Shown here piece by piece: positions 40,632 to 50,630 of a DNA stretch of 64,000 bases. The translations under genes and the position numbers were made by a program. Source of the DNA: Thermomonas aquatica. GTDB taxonomy: Bacteria; Pseudomonadota; Gammaproteobacteria; Xanthomonadales; Xanthomonadaceae. The stretch spans positions 1,612,001 to 1,676,000 of the forward strand of contig NZ_CP040871.1 in the NCBI RefSeq assembly GCF_006337105.1. The letters run 5' to 3'. Each line of letters begins with the position of its first letter. The stretch's first letter is position 1. Under the pieces are notes generated by a model that saw only the letters and a program-made list of their open reading frames with translations, was not told the origin of the DNA and did not search any database.

Positions 40632-42001
40632 CGCTGCAACCGCGCCTGCAGCCAGCTGCCGCGCCGTTCCCTCGCCTGCGCCAGCAGCTCGCGGCGCAAG
40701 GCCGCGCGGTCTTCCGGCGCGGTGCTCTGCGCCAGCCGTTCCAGCGCGACGATGTCGTCCGGGCTCGCCTCGCGCAGCAACTGCAGCAACCGCGCGCGAT
40801 CGCCTTCATCGACGAAGGCGAACAGCGCGGCCACGCGCGGCCAGTCGCGCCCCAGCCGCGGGCCCAGCCACCAGCCCGCGCGCGCATCGGAGCCCTGCGC
40901 ATCGAAGCGGGTGCGCAATGCCTGCCGTTCGTCCGCCGGCAACTGCCCGAACCGCTGCGCGATGCCGCGCAACTGCACGCGTTCGCCCGCATCCAGTGCG
41001 CGCCATGCCTGCCAATGGCCGCGGCGCAGGCCGCGCAGGCGTGGCGGCAATGCGTTCCAGCGCCGCGCGCCGCTTGCCAGCGCGGCGGTTTCGTCGGCCG
41101 CCGCAATGCTAGCGGCTTGCGCCGGCGCGGTTGCGATCGGCAACGGCACCGCGTCCGCGGCGGCGGGGTCGGACGCATTCGCCAGCCAGGCCAACAGCGC
41201 CAGCTCGTCGGCATACGCCGCTTCGCGCGGCGCGGCGAGCTGTTCGCGATCCGGATGCAGGGCGAGGTCGCCGGCATCGAAACGGGCCTTCGGCGCCGCC
41301 GCTGGCGGCAACGGCTCGCGCTTGATCGTCGCGAGCCATTGCGAAATCGCCTCGCGCCCGGCCGGATGGATGAAGAATGCGGCGGCGAAGGCGAGCACGC
41401 AGGTGCCGACGCCCAGCCACAGCCAGCGCACGCCATGGGTCGCGCCGGGTTCGGTCCGGGGCTGCACCGGCGTGCCGGCGGGGGCGGACGCCGCCTTCTC
41501 GACCAGCGGCGGCAATTCCGGCACGCGCTCGAGTTCGCGCTGGGCCGCCGCGCGCCATGCACGCCAGACATCGACATCCGGTTGGCCTAGCGCATTGCGC
41601 GGCAGGCTGTCGCGGATGCTGTCCTGGTAGGCCGCTGCCGACAGCCCCAGCGCCGCCGCCGCGACATCGTCCTCCAGCCCCGCGACCAGGTGCAGCAATA
41701 CCGCCGCGCGCCGCTCCGGCGCCAGCCGGGCGATGCCGGGCAACAGCGCGTTCGGCTCCGTCTTCGCCGCGTGGCGCAGCGAAGGCGTGGCCAGCAACAG
41801 GCGCCAGTATTGCTGCGGCCATTGCGCCAGCGGCCACTGCCCGGCCTCGGCGGCGAAGACCCGCGCCACTGCCGCCAGCGCGCGCGCGCCGCGCGCCTGG
41901 TCGCCCGCCTGCACGGCGGCGAACAGGCGGGCGCGCTTGTCCAAGCCGCGCAGGAACGCGGCGACGGCTGCCGGAGACGGCGGAGCGGGAACGGGGGTCA
42001 T
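40628..42001 (-). CDS. Membrane protein with sigma-region-4-like N-terminus and DUF3106 C-terminus
   Basis: About 457 residues. The N-terminal part resembles sigma-70 region 4 of ECF-type factors (LAPERRAAVLLHLVAGLEDD, AAAALGLSAAAYQDSI), without an obvious region 2. One transmembrane helix follows (WLWLGVGTCVLAFAAAFFI), so the N-terminus is probably cytoplasmic. The C-terminal half is DUF3106 (WNALPPRLRGLRRGHWQAWR, RFGQLPADERQALRTRFDAQ). The order suggests an RsgI- or FecR-like membrane regulator, but no partner gene is adjacent. Start ATG 42001 was preferred over 42025. Role is inference. Confidence 0.7.
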   Translation of the reverse strand: MTPVPAPPSPAAVAAFLRGLDKRARLFAAVQAGDQARGARALAAVARVFAAEAGQWPLAQWPQQYWRLLLATPSLRHAAKTEPNALLPGIARLAPERRAAVLLHLVAGLEDDVAAAALGLSAAAYQDSIRDSLPRNALGQPDVDVWRAWRAAAQRELERVPELPPLVEKAASAPAGTPVQPRTEPGATHGVRWLWLGVGTCVLAFAAAFFIHPAGREAISQWLATIKREPLPPAAAPKARFDAGDLALHPDREQLAAPREAAYADELALLAWLANASDPAAADAVPLPIATAPAQAASIAAADETAALASGARRWNALPPRLRGLRRGHWQAWRALDAGERVQLRGIAQRFGQLPADERQALRTRFDAQGSDARAGWWLGPRLGRDWPRVAALFAFVDEGDRARLLQLLREASPDDIVALERLAQSTAPEDRAALRRELLAQARERRGSWLQARLQR

Positions 42002-42110
42002 TGCGGGCGTGGCTGCACAGCGCAATCTTAGCCGCGCCAGCCGACAGTGACCGACGAAACGAACGCTTGACAGCCCGCGAAAGCGCGGCTCCGCCAGCTG
42101 TGACGCGGGC

Positions 42111-42338
42111 TGTGGGTAAAGCGGTTGTGCACAGGCGTCATAAAAGCTTCACCGCCGGGTGTTCCACGCGTTCCGGACCCCGCATGACAATCGCGTTTCA
42201 CGGGCAAGCGATTGTTTTTATTGGATTTGTCCTGAATGGCTGTTTTTTCACCAAAGCGTGCGCAGGGCTTGTCGTACGGCCTTCGCGCACCCGCAGGGGG
42301 ACGCCATGCACAGACTTATCCACAAACGATGTGGATAA
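42111..42338. promoter_or_regulatory. DnaA-box cluster in the 445-base gap before priA
   Basis: TTATCCACA at 42316-42324 and its reverse complement TGTGGATAA at 42330-42338 are two perfect consensus DnaA boxes facing each other, five bases apart. One-mismatch boxes occur at 42111-42119 (TGTGGGTAA) and 42125-42133 (TTGTGCACA). Between them lies an unusually AT-rich stretch around 42210-42255. The rest of the 42026-42470 gap shows no coding potential. DnaA binding here is very likely; its purpose is open. Confidence 0.7.
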
Positions 42339-42470
42339 AGCAGTTTTCCCAATCAAGACGGCAAGTTACGCGACTTTCATCAGCGCCGGATCAGTTGTGC
42401 CGCGCAAACCCGGTTGTGGCGCCATGCGGTCCGCCGCACCCGGCGGAATGGCCTGCTCTAGACTGCCCCG

Positions 42471-44669
42471 ATGCAGGCGCCCCCTACCGTGCTGCGTGTG
42501 GCCCTGCCGGTGCCGCTGCAGCGCCTTTTCGACTACCTACCGCCACCCGGCGTACAAGCCGCATCGGTGGCGATCGGCCAGCGCATCCTGGTGCCGTTCG
42601 CCGCGCGCGAGCTGGTCGGGATCGTCAGCGGCCACGGCCAGGCCGAAGCCGGTATCGAGCCCAAGCCCGCGCTGGCCCTGCCGGAGGGTGAACCCCTGCT
42701 GCAGGGCGAATTGCTGGCCTCGCTGCACTGGCTGGCCGGCTACCTGCACGCACCCTTGGGCGAAGTGCTGGCCGGCGCCTTGCCGGCGGCCTTGCGCCGC
42801 GGCGAGCCGCTGCCGGACACCGCCGTCCATGGCTGGCGTTTGAGCGAAGCCGGCCGCACCGCGTTGCCGGCCATGCGCGCCGGCAAGCCGCAGGCGCTGG
42901 CGACCCTGCTCGCCGGCATCCGCGACGAAGACTGGCTGGATGGCGAAGCGCCAGGCTGGCGTGCGCCGCTGCGCGCCTTGCGCGAACGCGGGCTGGTCGA
43001 GCGCATCGCGCTTGCGATGGACACGCAGGCAACCGAGCCGGGCCGGATTCCCCCCGCCGCCATTTCGCTCAACGCCGAACAACGCAGCGCGTCCGATGCG
43101 ATCCGCGCCGTCGATGGCTTCGCTGCGTTCCTGCTCGACGGCGTCACCGGCAGCGGCAAGACCGAGGTCTACCTGGACGCGATCGCCGACTGCATCGCGC
43201 GCGGCAGGCAGGCGCTGGTGCTGGTGCCGGAAATCGGCCTGACCCCGCAGGCGCTGGCGCGCTTCCGCGCGCGGCTGGGGGTGCCGGTGCATGCGCTGCA
43301 TTCCGGGCTCAACGACGGCGAACGCGCACGCGCGTGGCTGGCGGCGGCGCGCGGGCAGGCGCGGGTGATCGTCGGCACCCGCTCGGCGGTGTTCGTGCCG
43401 CTGCCGGAAGCGGGCGTGATCGTGGTCGACGAGGAACACGACGGCAGCTACAAGCAGTTCGACGGCATCCGCTACCACGCGCGCGATTTCGCCATCGTCC
43501 GCGCGCGCGCGCTGGGCGTGCCGGTGGTGCTGGGCAGCGCCACGCCGTCGCTGGAATCGCTGCACAACGCGCAGTCGGGCCGTTATGCGCACCTGCGCTT
43601 GCGGCAGCGAGCAGGCGAGGCGAAACCGCCCGCGGTGCGCGTGCTCGATGTGCGCAAGCAGCCGCTGCAGGCCGGCTTGTCGAACGCGGCGCTCGACGCC
43701 ATCCGCGCCGCACTGGGTGCCGGCGGGCAGGTGCTGGTGTTCAAGAACCGCCGCGGCTACGCGCCGGTGCTGCTCTGCCACGACTGCGGCTGGAGCGCGC
43801 ATTGCACGCGCTGCGGCACGCCCGACAAGCCCAGCGCGATGACCGTGCACGGCGGCGGCCGGCGCCTGCAATGCCATCACTGCGGACATCGCCGCGCGGT
43901 GCCGCTGGCCTGCCCGGATTGCGCCAGCCTGGCGCTGCAAGCGCAGGGCGCGGGCACCGAACGCATCGAGGAAGTATTGAAGGAGCGCTTCCCCGACGCG
44001 CCGGTGCTGCGCATCGACCGCGGCAGCTCGCAGCGCCGCGACGCGATCGAACGCCACTTCGCCGAACTCGGTTCAAAGCCCGGCATCCTGGTCGGCACGC
44101 AGATGCTGGCCAAGGGCCACGACTTGCCGAACCTCACCCTGGTGGTGGTGGTCGGCGTCGACGAAGGCCTGTTCTCCGCCGACTTCCGCAGCGGCGAAAA
44201 GCTCGCGCAACTGCTGATCCAGGTCGCCGGCCGCGCCGGCCGCGCCGACAAGCCGGGCACGGTGCTGGTGCAGACCCACCACCCCGCACATCCGTTGCTG
44301 CTGACCCTGATCGCCGGCGGCTACCACGCCTTCGCCGAGGGCGAACTCGCCCTGCGCGAGGCCGCGGATTTCCCGCCGTTCGCGCACCTCGCCCTGCTGC
44401 GCGCCGAGGCCAAGCATGCCGATCCGCCGATGCAGTTCCTGCAGCGCGCGAAGGACCTGCTGGGCGATGCGGGGATCGAGATCGCCGGCCCGCTGCCGGC
44501 GCCGATGCCGCGCCGCGCCGGCTACCTGCGCGCGCAGCTGATCCTGGCCGCGAGCGAGCGCCGGCGCCTGCATGCCGCGCTCGACGCGCTGATGCCGCGG
44601 CTGCAGGCCATGCCGGAAGCACGCAAGCTGCGCTGGTCGCTGGATGTCGATCCGGCGGAACTGTACTGA
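42471..44669 (+). CDS. priA: Primosomal replication protein N' (PriA helicase)
   Basis: 732 residues, normal length. PriA restarts stalled replication forks and unwinds DNA 3' to 5'. The N-terminal 3'-end-binding domain ([20 protein letters not shown]) is followed by helicase motifs [23 protein letters not shown] and [10 protein letters not shown], then eight paired cysteines (CHDC, CTRC, CHHC, CPDC) binding two zinc ions, and the C-terminal [17 protein letters not shown] and [16 protein letters not shown] 42471 begins [13 protein letters not shown]. DnaA boxes precede it. tal follows after 35 bases. Confidence 0.97.
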   Translation: MQAPPTVLRVALPVPLQRLFDYLPPPGVQAASVAIGQRILVPFAARELVGIVSGHGQAEAGIEPKPALALPEGEPLLQGELLASLHWLAGYLHAPLGEVLAGALPAALRRGEPLPDTAVHGWRLSEAGRTALPAMRAGKPQALATLLAGIRDEDWLDGEAPGWRAPLRALRERGLVERIALAMDTQATEPGRIPPAAISLNAEQRSASDAIRAVDGFAAFLLDGVTGSGKTEVYLDAIADCIARGRQALVLVPEIGLTPQALARFRARLGVPVHALHSGLNDGERARAWLAAARGQARVIVGTRSAVFVPLPEAGVIVVDEEHDGSYKQFDGIRYHARDFAIVRARALGVPVVLGSATPSLESLHNAQSGRYAHLRLRQRAGEAKPPAVRVLDVRKQPLQAGLSNAALDAIRAALGAGGQVLVFKNRRGYAPVLLCHDCGWSAHCTRCGTPDKPSAMTVHGGGRRLQCHHCGHRRAVPLACPDCASLALQAQGAGTERIEEVLKERFPDAPVLRIDRGSSQRRDAIERHFAELGSKPGILVGTQMLAKGHDLPNLTLVVVVGVDEGLFSADFRSGEKLAQLLIQVAGRAGRADKPGTVLVQTHHPAHPLLLTLIAGGYHAFAEGELALREAADFPPFAHLALLRAEAKHADPPMQFLQRAKDLLGDAGIEIAGPLPAPMPRRAGYLRAQLILAASERRRLHAALDALMPRLQAMPEARKLRWSLDVDPAELY

Positions 44670-44704
44670 GCGACAATCGACCGACACATGACGACGCGAA
44701 TCCC

Positions 44705-45646
44705 GTGACCAGCCAACTCGAACAACTGCGCCAGTTCTCCGCCGTGGTCGCCGACACCGGCGACATCGAGGCCATCGCCCGCTTCAAGCCGATGGACGCC
44801 ACCACCAATCCCTCGCTGCTCTTGAAAGCGGCCGCGCTGCCGGCATACGCGCCGCTGCTGGATGCCGCGATCGCCCGGGCCGCCGGCGACGACCGCGTCG
44901 GCGACGCCTGCGACCGGCTGGCCGTCGCCATCGGCTGCGAGATCCTCAAGCTGATCCCCGGCCGCGTCTCCACCGAGGTCGATGCGCGGCTGAGCTTCGA
45001 CACCGAGGCCACCATCGCCAAGGCGCACCGGCTGGTGCAGCTGTATGCGGATGCCGGCATCGGCAGCGACCGACTGCTGATCAAGATCGCCAGCACCTGG
45101 GAAGGCATCCGCGCCGCCGAAGCGCTGGAACGCGCAGGCATCCACTGCAACCTCACCCTGCTGTTCTCGTTCGCCCAGGCGGTCGCCTGCGCCGAGGCCG
45201 GCGCGTTCCTGATCTCGCCCTTCGTCGGCCGCATCCTCGACTGGCACCTCGCCAACGGCATGCAGAAACCGGCCACGCCGCGGGACGATCCCGGCGTGCA
45301 GTCGGTGACGCGCATCTGGCGGCACTACAAGCGCCACGGCTACGCCACCGTGGTGATGGGCGCCAGCTTCCGCAACACCGGCGAAGTGCTGGCGCTGGCC
45401 GGCTGCGACCGGCTCACCATCTCGCCGGACCTGCTGGCCGCGCTGGAACAGTCCGATGCCGCGGTCGAACGCGCGCTGGTCGATGCCGGCGAACGCCGCG
45501 CGCCGCCCGCGCCACTGGATGAAGCCGCGTTCCGCTGGCAGCACAACGAGGACGCGATGGCGACGGAGAAGCTCGGCGAAGGCATCCGCAAGTTCGCCGC
45601 CGACCAGCGCACGCTGGAAGCGCTGGTCGCGCAGCGGATCGCTTGA
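44705..45646 (+). CDS. tal: Transaldolase (TalB type)
   Basis: 313 residues from GTG 44705, close to the usual 317. It moves a dihydroxyacetone unit in the non-oxidative pentose phosphate pathway. [33 protein letters not shown], the Schiff-base lysine in [27 protein letters not shown] and [10 protein letters not shown] are all canonical. No in-frame ATG exists at the right place; ATG 44688 is out of frame. It may be co-transcribed with priA. Confidence 0.94.
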   Translation: MTSQLEQLRQFSAVVADTGDIEAIARFKPMDATTNPSLLLKAAALPAYAPLLDAAIARAAGDDRVGDACDRLAVAIGCEILKLIPGRVSTEVDARLSFDTEATIAKAHRLVQLYADAGIGSDRLLIKIASTWEGIRAAEALERAGIHCNLTLLFSFAQAVACAEAGAFLISPFVGRILDWHLANGMQKPATPRDDPGVQSVTRIWRHYKRHGYATVVMGASFRNTGEVLALAGCDRLTISPDLLAALEQSDAAVERALVDAGERRAPPAPLDEAAFRWQHNEDAMATEKLGEGIRKFAADQRTLEALVAQRIA

Positions 45647-45670
45647 CCGGATCCGGCCGGCCTCCCTGCC

Positions 45671-46297
45671 GTGTCCTTCGCCCTGCAACTGTTCGACCTG
45701 GTCGGCATCTTCGTGTTCGCGTTGAGCGGCGGCGTGCTGGCGGTGCGCCAGCGGCTGGACCTGTTCGGCGTGCTGGTGCTGGCCTGCGCCACCGCGGTCA
45801 CCGGCGGCATCGTGCGCGACGTGCTGATCGGCGCGATCCCGCCCGCGTCGCTCGCCGACTGGCGTTATCTCGCCACGGCCATGTTCGCCGGCGTGGTGAC
45901 GTTCTTCCGGCACGGCTCGATCGAGCGCATGCGCAACCCCGTGTTGATGTTCGATGCCGCCGGACTCGCGCTGTACGCCGTGCTCGGCACCGGCAAGGCG
46001 CTGGCGTTCGGGCTGTCGCCGTTCGCCGCGACCCTGCTCGGGATCATCACCGGCATCGGCGGCGGCATCGCCCGCGACCTGCTGGTGGCGCGCACGCCGG
46101 TGGTCTTGCAGCAGACCGAGTTGTACGCGGTGGCGGCGCTGGCCGGCGGCGGCATCGTCGCGATCGCGCATGCGCTCGGCTGGCCGCAGGCGCCGGCGAT
46201 GGCGGTCGGCGCGCTGCTGTGCTTCGGCCTGCGCTTCGGCGCGATCCGCCGCGGCTGGCGGCTGCCGGTGGCGCGCGGCACCGACAGCGATTCCTGA
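45671..46297 (+). CDS. UPF0126 / TRIC-type cation channel family membrane protein
   Basis: 208 residues from GTG 45671. Two UPF0126 repeats are visible: LVGIFVFALSGGVLAVRQRL with GGIVRDVLIGAIPP, and LYAVLGTGKALAFGLSPFAA with GGIARDLLVARTPVVLQQ. The glycine motifs GG-x3-RD in each repeat are typical of prokaryotic TRIC channels, homotrimeric potassium/sodium channels of the inner membrane. Physiological role in bacteria is not settled. It ends in a bidirectional terminator shared with rpoH. Confidence 0.88.
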   Translation: MSFALQLFDLVGIFVFALSGGVLAVRQRLDLFGVLVLACATAVTGGIVRDVLIGAIPPASLADWRYLATAMFAGVVTFFRHGSIERMRNPVLMFDAAGLALYAVLGTGKALAFGLSPFAATLLGIITGIGGGIARDLLVARTPVVLQQTELYAVAALAGGGIVAIAHALGWPQAPAMAVGALLCFGLRFGAIRRGWRLPVARGTDSDS

Positions 46298-46310
46298 TCG
46301 CCAAACGCGA

Positions 46311-46334
46311 ACGGCCCGGATCGCTCCGGGCCGT
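46311..46334. terminator. Bidirectional terminator between TRIC-like gene and rpoH
   Basis: ACGGCCCGGA (46311-46320) and TCCGGGCCGT (46325-46334) pair perfectly around TCGC, between two convergent genes. T-rich bases follow on each side (GTGTCTTG plus, TCGCGTTTGG minus). A shared terminator is likely. Confidence 0.7.
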
Positions 46335-46360
46335 GCCGTGTCTTGCATCGATGCCGTGGC

Positions 46361-47224
<864 letters not shown>

Positions 47225-47246
47225 CGAGACCTCGTTCATGTGGGTG

Positions 47247-47276
47247 ATTTTAGCAGTCGCCATATCTGACTGCTAA
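47247..47276 (-). promoter_or_regulatory. Putative rpoH promoter overlapped by an inverted repeat
   Basis: On the minus strand TTAGCA (47271-47276) and TAAAAT (47247-47252) are spaced 18 bases, with a start about 20 bases before the rpoH ATG. The nine-base inverted repeat TTAGCAGTC...GACTGCTAA (arms 47250-47258 and 47268-47276) covers both boxes, as an operator would. A second inverted repeat, CGTTCC-GTTCAT-GGAACG, lies upstream at 47297-47314. Confidence 0.5.
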
Positions 47277-47361
47277 CCCTGCCAAAAGTTCACTAGCGTT
47301 CCGTTCATGGAACGATGGGCCGCACCAATCCCCCTCGGCCACACGTCCGTGATGGGGACGA

Positions 47362-48069
47362 TCAGGCCGGGGACAAGGCCCGGGCCGGCGGCAGCGCCCA
47401 GTCGATCGGCGCCTGCCCGCTGCGGGCCAGGAACTGGTTGGCGGCGGAGAAATGCTTGCAGCCCAGGAAGCCGCGGTGGGCGGACAGCGGCGAGGGGTGC
47501 GGCGCCTTCAACACCCGGTGCCGGCGCGGGTCGATCACCTTGCCCTTGGCCTGGGCGTAGCTGCCCCAGAGCAGGAACACCAGGTTCTCGCGCTCGCGGT
47601 TGAGTACGTCGACCACGTGGTCGGTGAAGCCTTCCCAGCCCTTGCCCTGGTGCGAGCCGGGCTGGCCGGCTTCCACCGTCAGCACGCTGTTGAGCAGCAG
47701 CACGCCCTGCCGTGCCCACGGCAGCAGGCAACCGTGGTCGGGGCGGACGAAGCCGGTATCGCTGGCCAGCTCCTTGTAGATGTTCTGCAGCGAGGGCGGG
47801 ACCTCGACCCCGGGCAACACCGAAAAACACAGGCCGTGCGCCTGGCCCGGCCCGTGGTAGGGATCCTGGCCGAGGATCACCACTTTCACCGCATCGAACG
47901 GGGTGGCGTCGAAGGCGGCGAAGATGTCGGCGCCGGCCGGATAGACGGTGGCGCCGGCGGCCTTGCGCTGGCGCAGGAAGGCGGACAGCTGCTGCATCTC
48001 CGCGCGCGCGAACCAGTCGCCGACGCGCGCTTTCCAGCTGGGTTCGAGGCGGACCGGGTGGTCGCTCAA
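47362..48069 (-). CDS. ung: Uracil-DNA glycosylase
   Basis: 235 residues. Family 1 UDG, removing uracil from DNA. The catalytic water-activating block [20 protein letters not shown], the SLQNIYKEL stretch, the [16 protein letters not shown] uracil pocket and [20 protein letters not shown] with the catalytic His and intercalation loop are all intact. The start is TTG 48069, which overlaps the TGA of the upstream regulator gene (TTGA), so ung ends a coupled operon ftsE-ftsX-regulator-ung. Confidence 0.96.
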   Translation of the reverse strand: MSDHPVRLEPSWKARVGDWFARAEMQQLSAFLRQRKAAGATVYPAGADIFAAFDATPFDAVKVVILGQDPYHGPGQAHGLCFSVLPGVEVPPSLQNIYKELASDTGFVRPDHGCLLPWARQGVLLLNSVLTVEAGQPGSHQGKGWEGFTDHVVDVLNRERENLVFLLWGSYAQAKGKVIDPRRHRVLKAPHPSPLSAHRGFLGCKHFSAANQFLARSGQAPIDWALPPARALSPA

Positions 48070-48917
48070 GCCCTTGCGCTTCCCGGCTCCGGCAACTTGG
48101 CCAGCCGCAGCTGGAACAGCACCTTGGTCACCAGCAGGCGTTCCTCGATCGGCTTCAGCACCAGGTCGTTGGCGCCTTCGCGCAGCAGCGCGGCCTGGTT
48201 CTCGCGGTTGTCGTCGCCGGTCATCATCACCATCGGCAGCCGGCGCTTGCCGTAGCCGAAGGCGCCGCGCAGCTGGTTGAGCAGGTCGCGGCCGCTGAGC
48301 ACGCCCTTGAGGTAGACGTCGCTGAGCACGAGGTCGGCGCCGACGTCGCCGTCGCTGCGCCCGCGGAACTTGTGCAGGTGGTCCAGCGCCTCTTCCACGC
48401 TCACCACGTGCAGCACCTGCATCGCCTGGCGCGCCAGCATGCGCTTGGTCGCCGCCGCGACCACCTTGCTGTCCTCGACGTAGAGCACGCGCGCGCCTTC
48501 GATCGCCACCGGCTGCACGTAGCCGCGGATGAACGCCGCCAGCGCGCCATGGCCCAGGCTCTTGTCGAAATAGTCGGTGACGTCCTCGGTGAAGGCGCGG
48601 GTCTCCAGCGCTTCCTGGGCATTGCCGGAGACCACGATCACCGGCACGTAGGCCTGGCCCGCGGCTTCGCGCACGACCCTGGCCAATGCCAGTCCGTCGC
48701 CATCGGGCAGGACCAGCGCGGTGGTCACCAGGTCCACGCCGCCCTCGGCGAGCACCGCGCGGGCCTCGTCCAGGCCGGCGCAGCCGATCACTTCGGCGTT
48801 CGGCAATTCGCGCAGCAGGGTGTCGCCGATCAGCTTGCGCACCAGCTTGCTGCCATCGACCACCATCACCCGCGGCGCATCGCTCACCACATGGCGCAGG
48901 TCCTGTCCGGCCGCCAT
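48066..48917 (-). CDS. Double-receiver response regulator with one dead receiver
   Basis: 283 residues, two REC domains and no output domain. REC1 (about 15-135): D21 is present but the second acidic residue is G22, and the phosphoacceptor position in [14 protein letters not shown] is A67 where Asp is expected; K119 remains. REC2 (about 142-265): E148/D149, phosphoacceptor D200 in [12 protein letters not shown]233 and K255 are intact. So only REC2 can be phosphorylated. It starts two bases after ftsX and overlaps ung, so it is made with the division genes. The cognate kinase is not in the window. Confidence 0.88.
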   Translation of the reverse strand: MAAGQDLRHVVSDAPRVMVVDGSKLVRKLIGDTLLRELPNAEVIGCAGLDEARAVLAEGGVDLVTTALVLPDGDGLALARVVREAAGQAYVPVIVVSGNAQEALETRAFTEDVTDYFDKSLGHGALAAFIRGYVQPVAIEGARVLYVEDSKVVAAATKRMLARQAMQVLHVVSVEEALDHLHKFRGRSDGDVGADLVLSDVYLKGVLSGRDLLNQLRGAFGYGKRRLPMVMMTGDDNRENQAALLREGANDLVLKPIEERLLVTKVLFQLRLAKLPEPGSARA

Positions 48918-48919
48918 CC

Positions 48920-49864
48920 TCAGGTCTCCGTCGGGCGGGTCTGCCGCAGGTAGTGGCCGGTCACCAGGCCGGCGCCCAGCCAGCCCAGCAGCCCCGCGCC
49001 GACCAGCACGCAGGCCGCCGGCAGCGGATCCAGCCCGCGCAGGGCGAAACTGCTGCCGTATTCGGCGGAAAGATCGGCCAGCGGCTGGCGCAGGGCCAGC
49101 CATGCCGCGGTCAGCACCGCCAGCGCCAGCGCGCCCGCGGCCAGGCCGTACCAGGCGCCGAGATAGAGGAAGGGACGACGCACGAAGCCGTCGCTGGCAC
49201 CCAGCAGTTGCAACACGCCGATCTCCTCGCGCCGCGACTGGATGTCCAGGCGCACGGTATTGCCCACCACCAGCAACGCACCCAGGCCGAGCAATGCGGC
49301 CAGCACCAGCACCGCGCGGCCGCCGAAGCGCAGCCAGGCGTCGAGGCGTTTGCGCCAGACCGCGTCGTGCTGCACGCGTTCGGCCTCGGGCAGGGTCTTC
49401 AACGAATCCGCCAGCAGCAGCTCATCGCCGCGCGGGGTGACCCGCAACACGCTGGGCAATGCGGCCTGCGCCGCATCGGCGCCGAGGGCATCGATCGCCT
49501 CGGCCAGGTCCGGCCGCGCGCGCAGCTGCTCCAGCGCCTGCGCCGGGGTCACCAGTTCCACGTGCGCCACGTCGCCGCGCGCGCGCAGCGCGTCGGCGAG
49601 CGCCCGTGCCGGTGCCGCCCCGACATCCTGCTTCAGGAACACCGCGATCTCGCGCGACTCGCGCACTTCGCCGCCGAGCCGCGCCATGTTGCCGAGCACC
49701 ACCCACAGCCCCAGCGGCAATGCCAGCGCCACCGCCATCACGCCGATGGTGAGCAGGGTCGCCCACGGCTTGCGCAGCAGCCGGCCCAGGCTGGCGACGA
49801 TGCTGTAGCCGTGGTGGTCCAGCCAGGCGCCGAAGCGGCTGGAATGGGTGGCGCGATCATTCAT
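48920..49864 (-). CDS. ftsX: Cell division protein FtsX
   Basis: 314 residues. Permease-like partner of FtsE; the complex controls septal amidase activation at the divisome. Four transmembrane helices ([80 protein letters not shown]) and the large extracellular loop after TM1 ([16 protein letters not shown]) follow the family pattern. ATG 49864 overlaps the ftsE stop by eight bases. The long frame from 49957 is a shadow of ftsE. Confidence 0.94.
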   Translation of the reverse strand: MNDRATHSSRFGAWLDHHGYSIVASLGRLLRKPWATLLTIGVMAVALALPLGLWVVLGNMARLGGEVRESREIAVFLKQDVGAAPARALADALRARGDVAHVELVTPAQALEQLRARPDLAEAIDALGADAAQAALPSVLRVTPRGDELLLADSLKTLPEAERVQHDAVWRKRLDAWLRFGGRAVLVLAALLGLGALLVVGNTVRLDIQSRREEIGVLQLLGASDGFVRRPFLYLGAWYGLAAGALALAVLTAAWLALRQPLADLSAEYGSSFALRGLDPLPAACVLVGAGLLGWLGAGLVTGHYLRQTRPTET

Positions 49865-50546
49865 CCGCCAGGTCCTCCGGCGAGATGTCGTCCACCAATT
49901 GCCCGTGGTCCAGTACCAGCACCCGCTTGCGCATGCGCTTGACCAGGCCCAGGTCATGGCTGGCGACCAGCACGCTGGTGCCGCGCTCCGGCAACGAGGC
50001 GAACAAGGCCATGATCTCCGCCGACAGGGTCGGGTCGAGGTTGCCGGTCGGCTCGTCGGCCACCAGCATCGCCGGCTCGGCGATCACCGCGCGGGCGATG
50101 CCGACCCGCTGCTGCTCGCCCGCCGACAATTGCGAAGGCAGGGCGCGCTCGCGCGGCGCCAGGCCGAGGCGGTCCAGGATCGAACGCACGCGCTTGCCGA
50201 TCTCGCCGCGCCTCATCCCGCGCAGCACCAGCGGCAAGGCCACGTTCTCGGCCACGCTGCGGTCCATCAGCAACTGGTGGTTCTGGTAGACCACGCCGAC
50301 ATTGCGCCGATGGTGGGCGATGCGGCCGCCGCGCACCTTCAGCAGGTTGCGCTCGGAAAACAGCACCGCGCCGCGGCTGGGGCGTTCGGCCAGCTGGATC
50401 AGCTTGAGCAGGGTGCTCTTGCCGGCGCCGGAATGGCCGGTGATGAACAGCATCTCGCCGGCCGCGACCGAGAAGCTGACGTCAGCCAGGGCGGCATGGC
50501 CTCCCGGGTATTGCTTGCTGACGTTGTCGAAACGCAGGACCGTCAT
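49857..50546 (-). CDS. ftsE: Cell division ATP-binding protein FtsE
   Basis: 229 residues. ABC ATPase working with FtsX. Walker A GHSGAGKST, the Q-loop in GVVYQNHQLL, signature LSAGEQQRVGIARAV (SAGEQ, with A in place of the second G of the more usual SGGEQ), Walker B MLVADEPTGNLDP and the H-loop VASHDL are present. It is the first gene of the ftsE-ftsX-regulator-ung operon. Confidence 0.95.
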   Translation of the reverse strand: MTVLRFDNVSKQYPGGHAALADVSFSVAAGEMLFITGHSGAGKSTLLKLIQLAERPSRGAVLFSERNLLKVRGGRIAHHRRNVGVVYQNHQLLMDRSVAENVALPLVLRGMRRGEIGKRVRSILDRLGLAPRERALPSQLSAGEQQRVGIARAVIAEPAMLVADEPTGNLDPTLSAEIMALFASLPERGTSVLVASHDLGLVKRMRKRVLVLDHGQLVDDISPEDLADE

Positions 50547-50630
50547 GCGCGGGCGTCGTGCGGGGGAAGTCCGCAGTATCGCCCGTGGCGCTGGCGACGA
50601 CCAGCGCGGGCGGGTCGAAGCGCGATGCGC

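Noticed and set aside
47268..47285. Sigma-54 type promoter (TGGCAGGGTTAGCA) for rpoH
   Set aside because: GG and GC are one base too close for the -24/-12 spacing.
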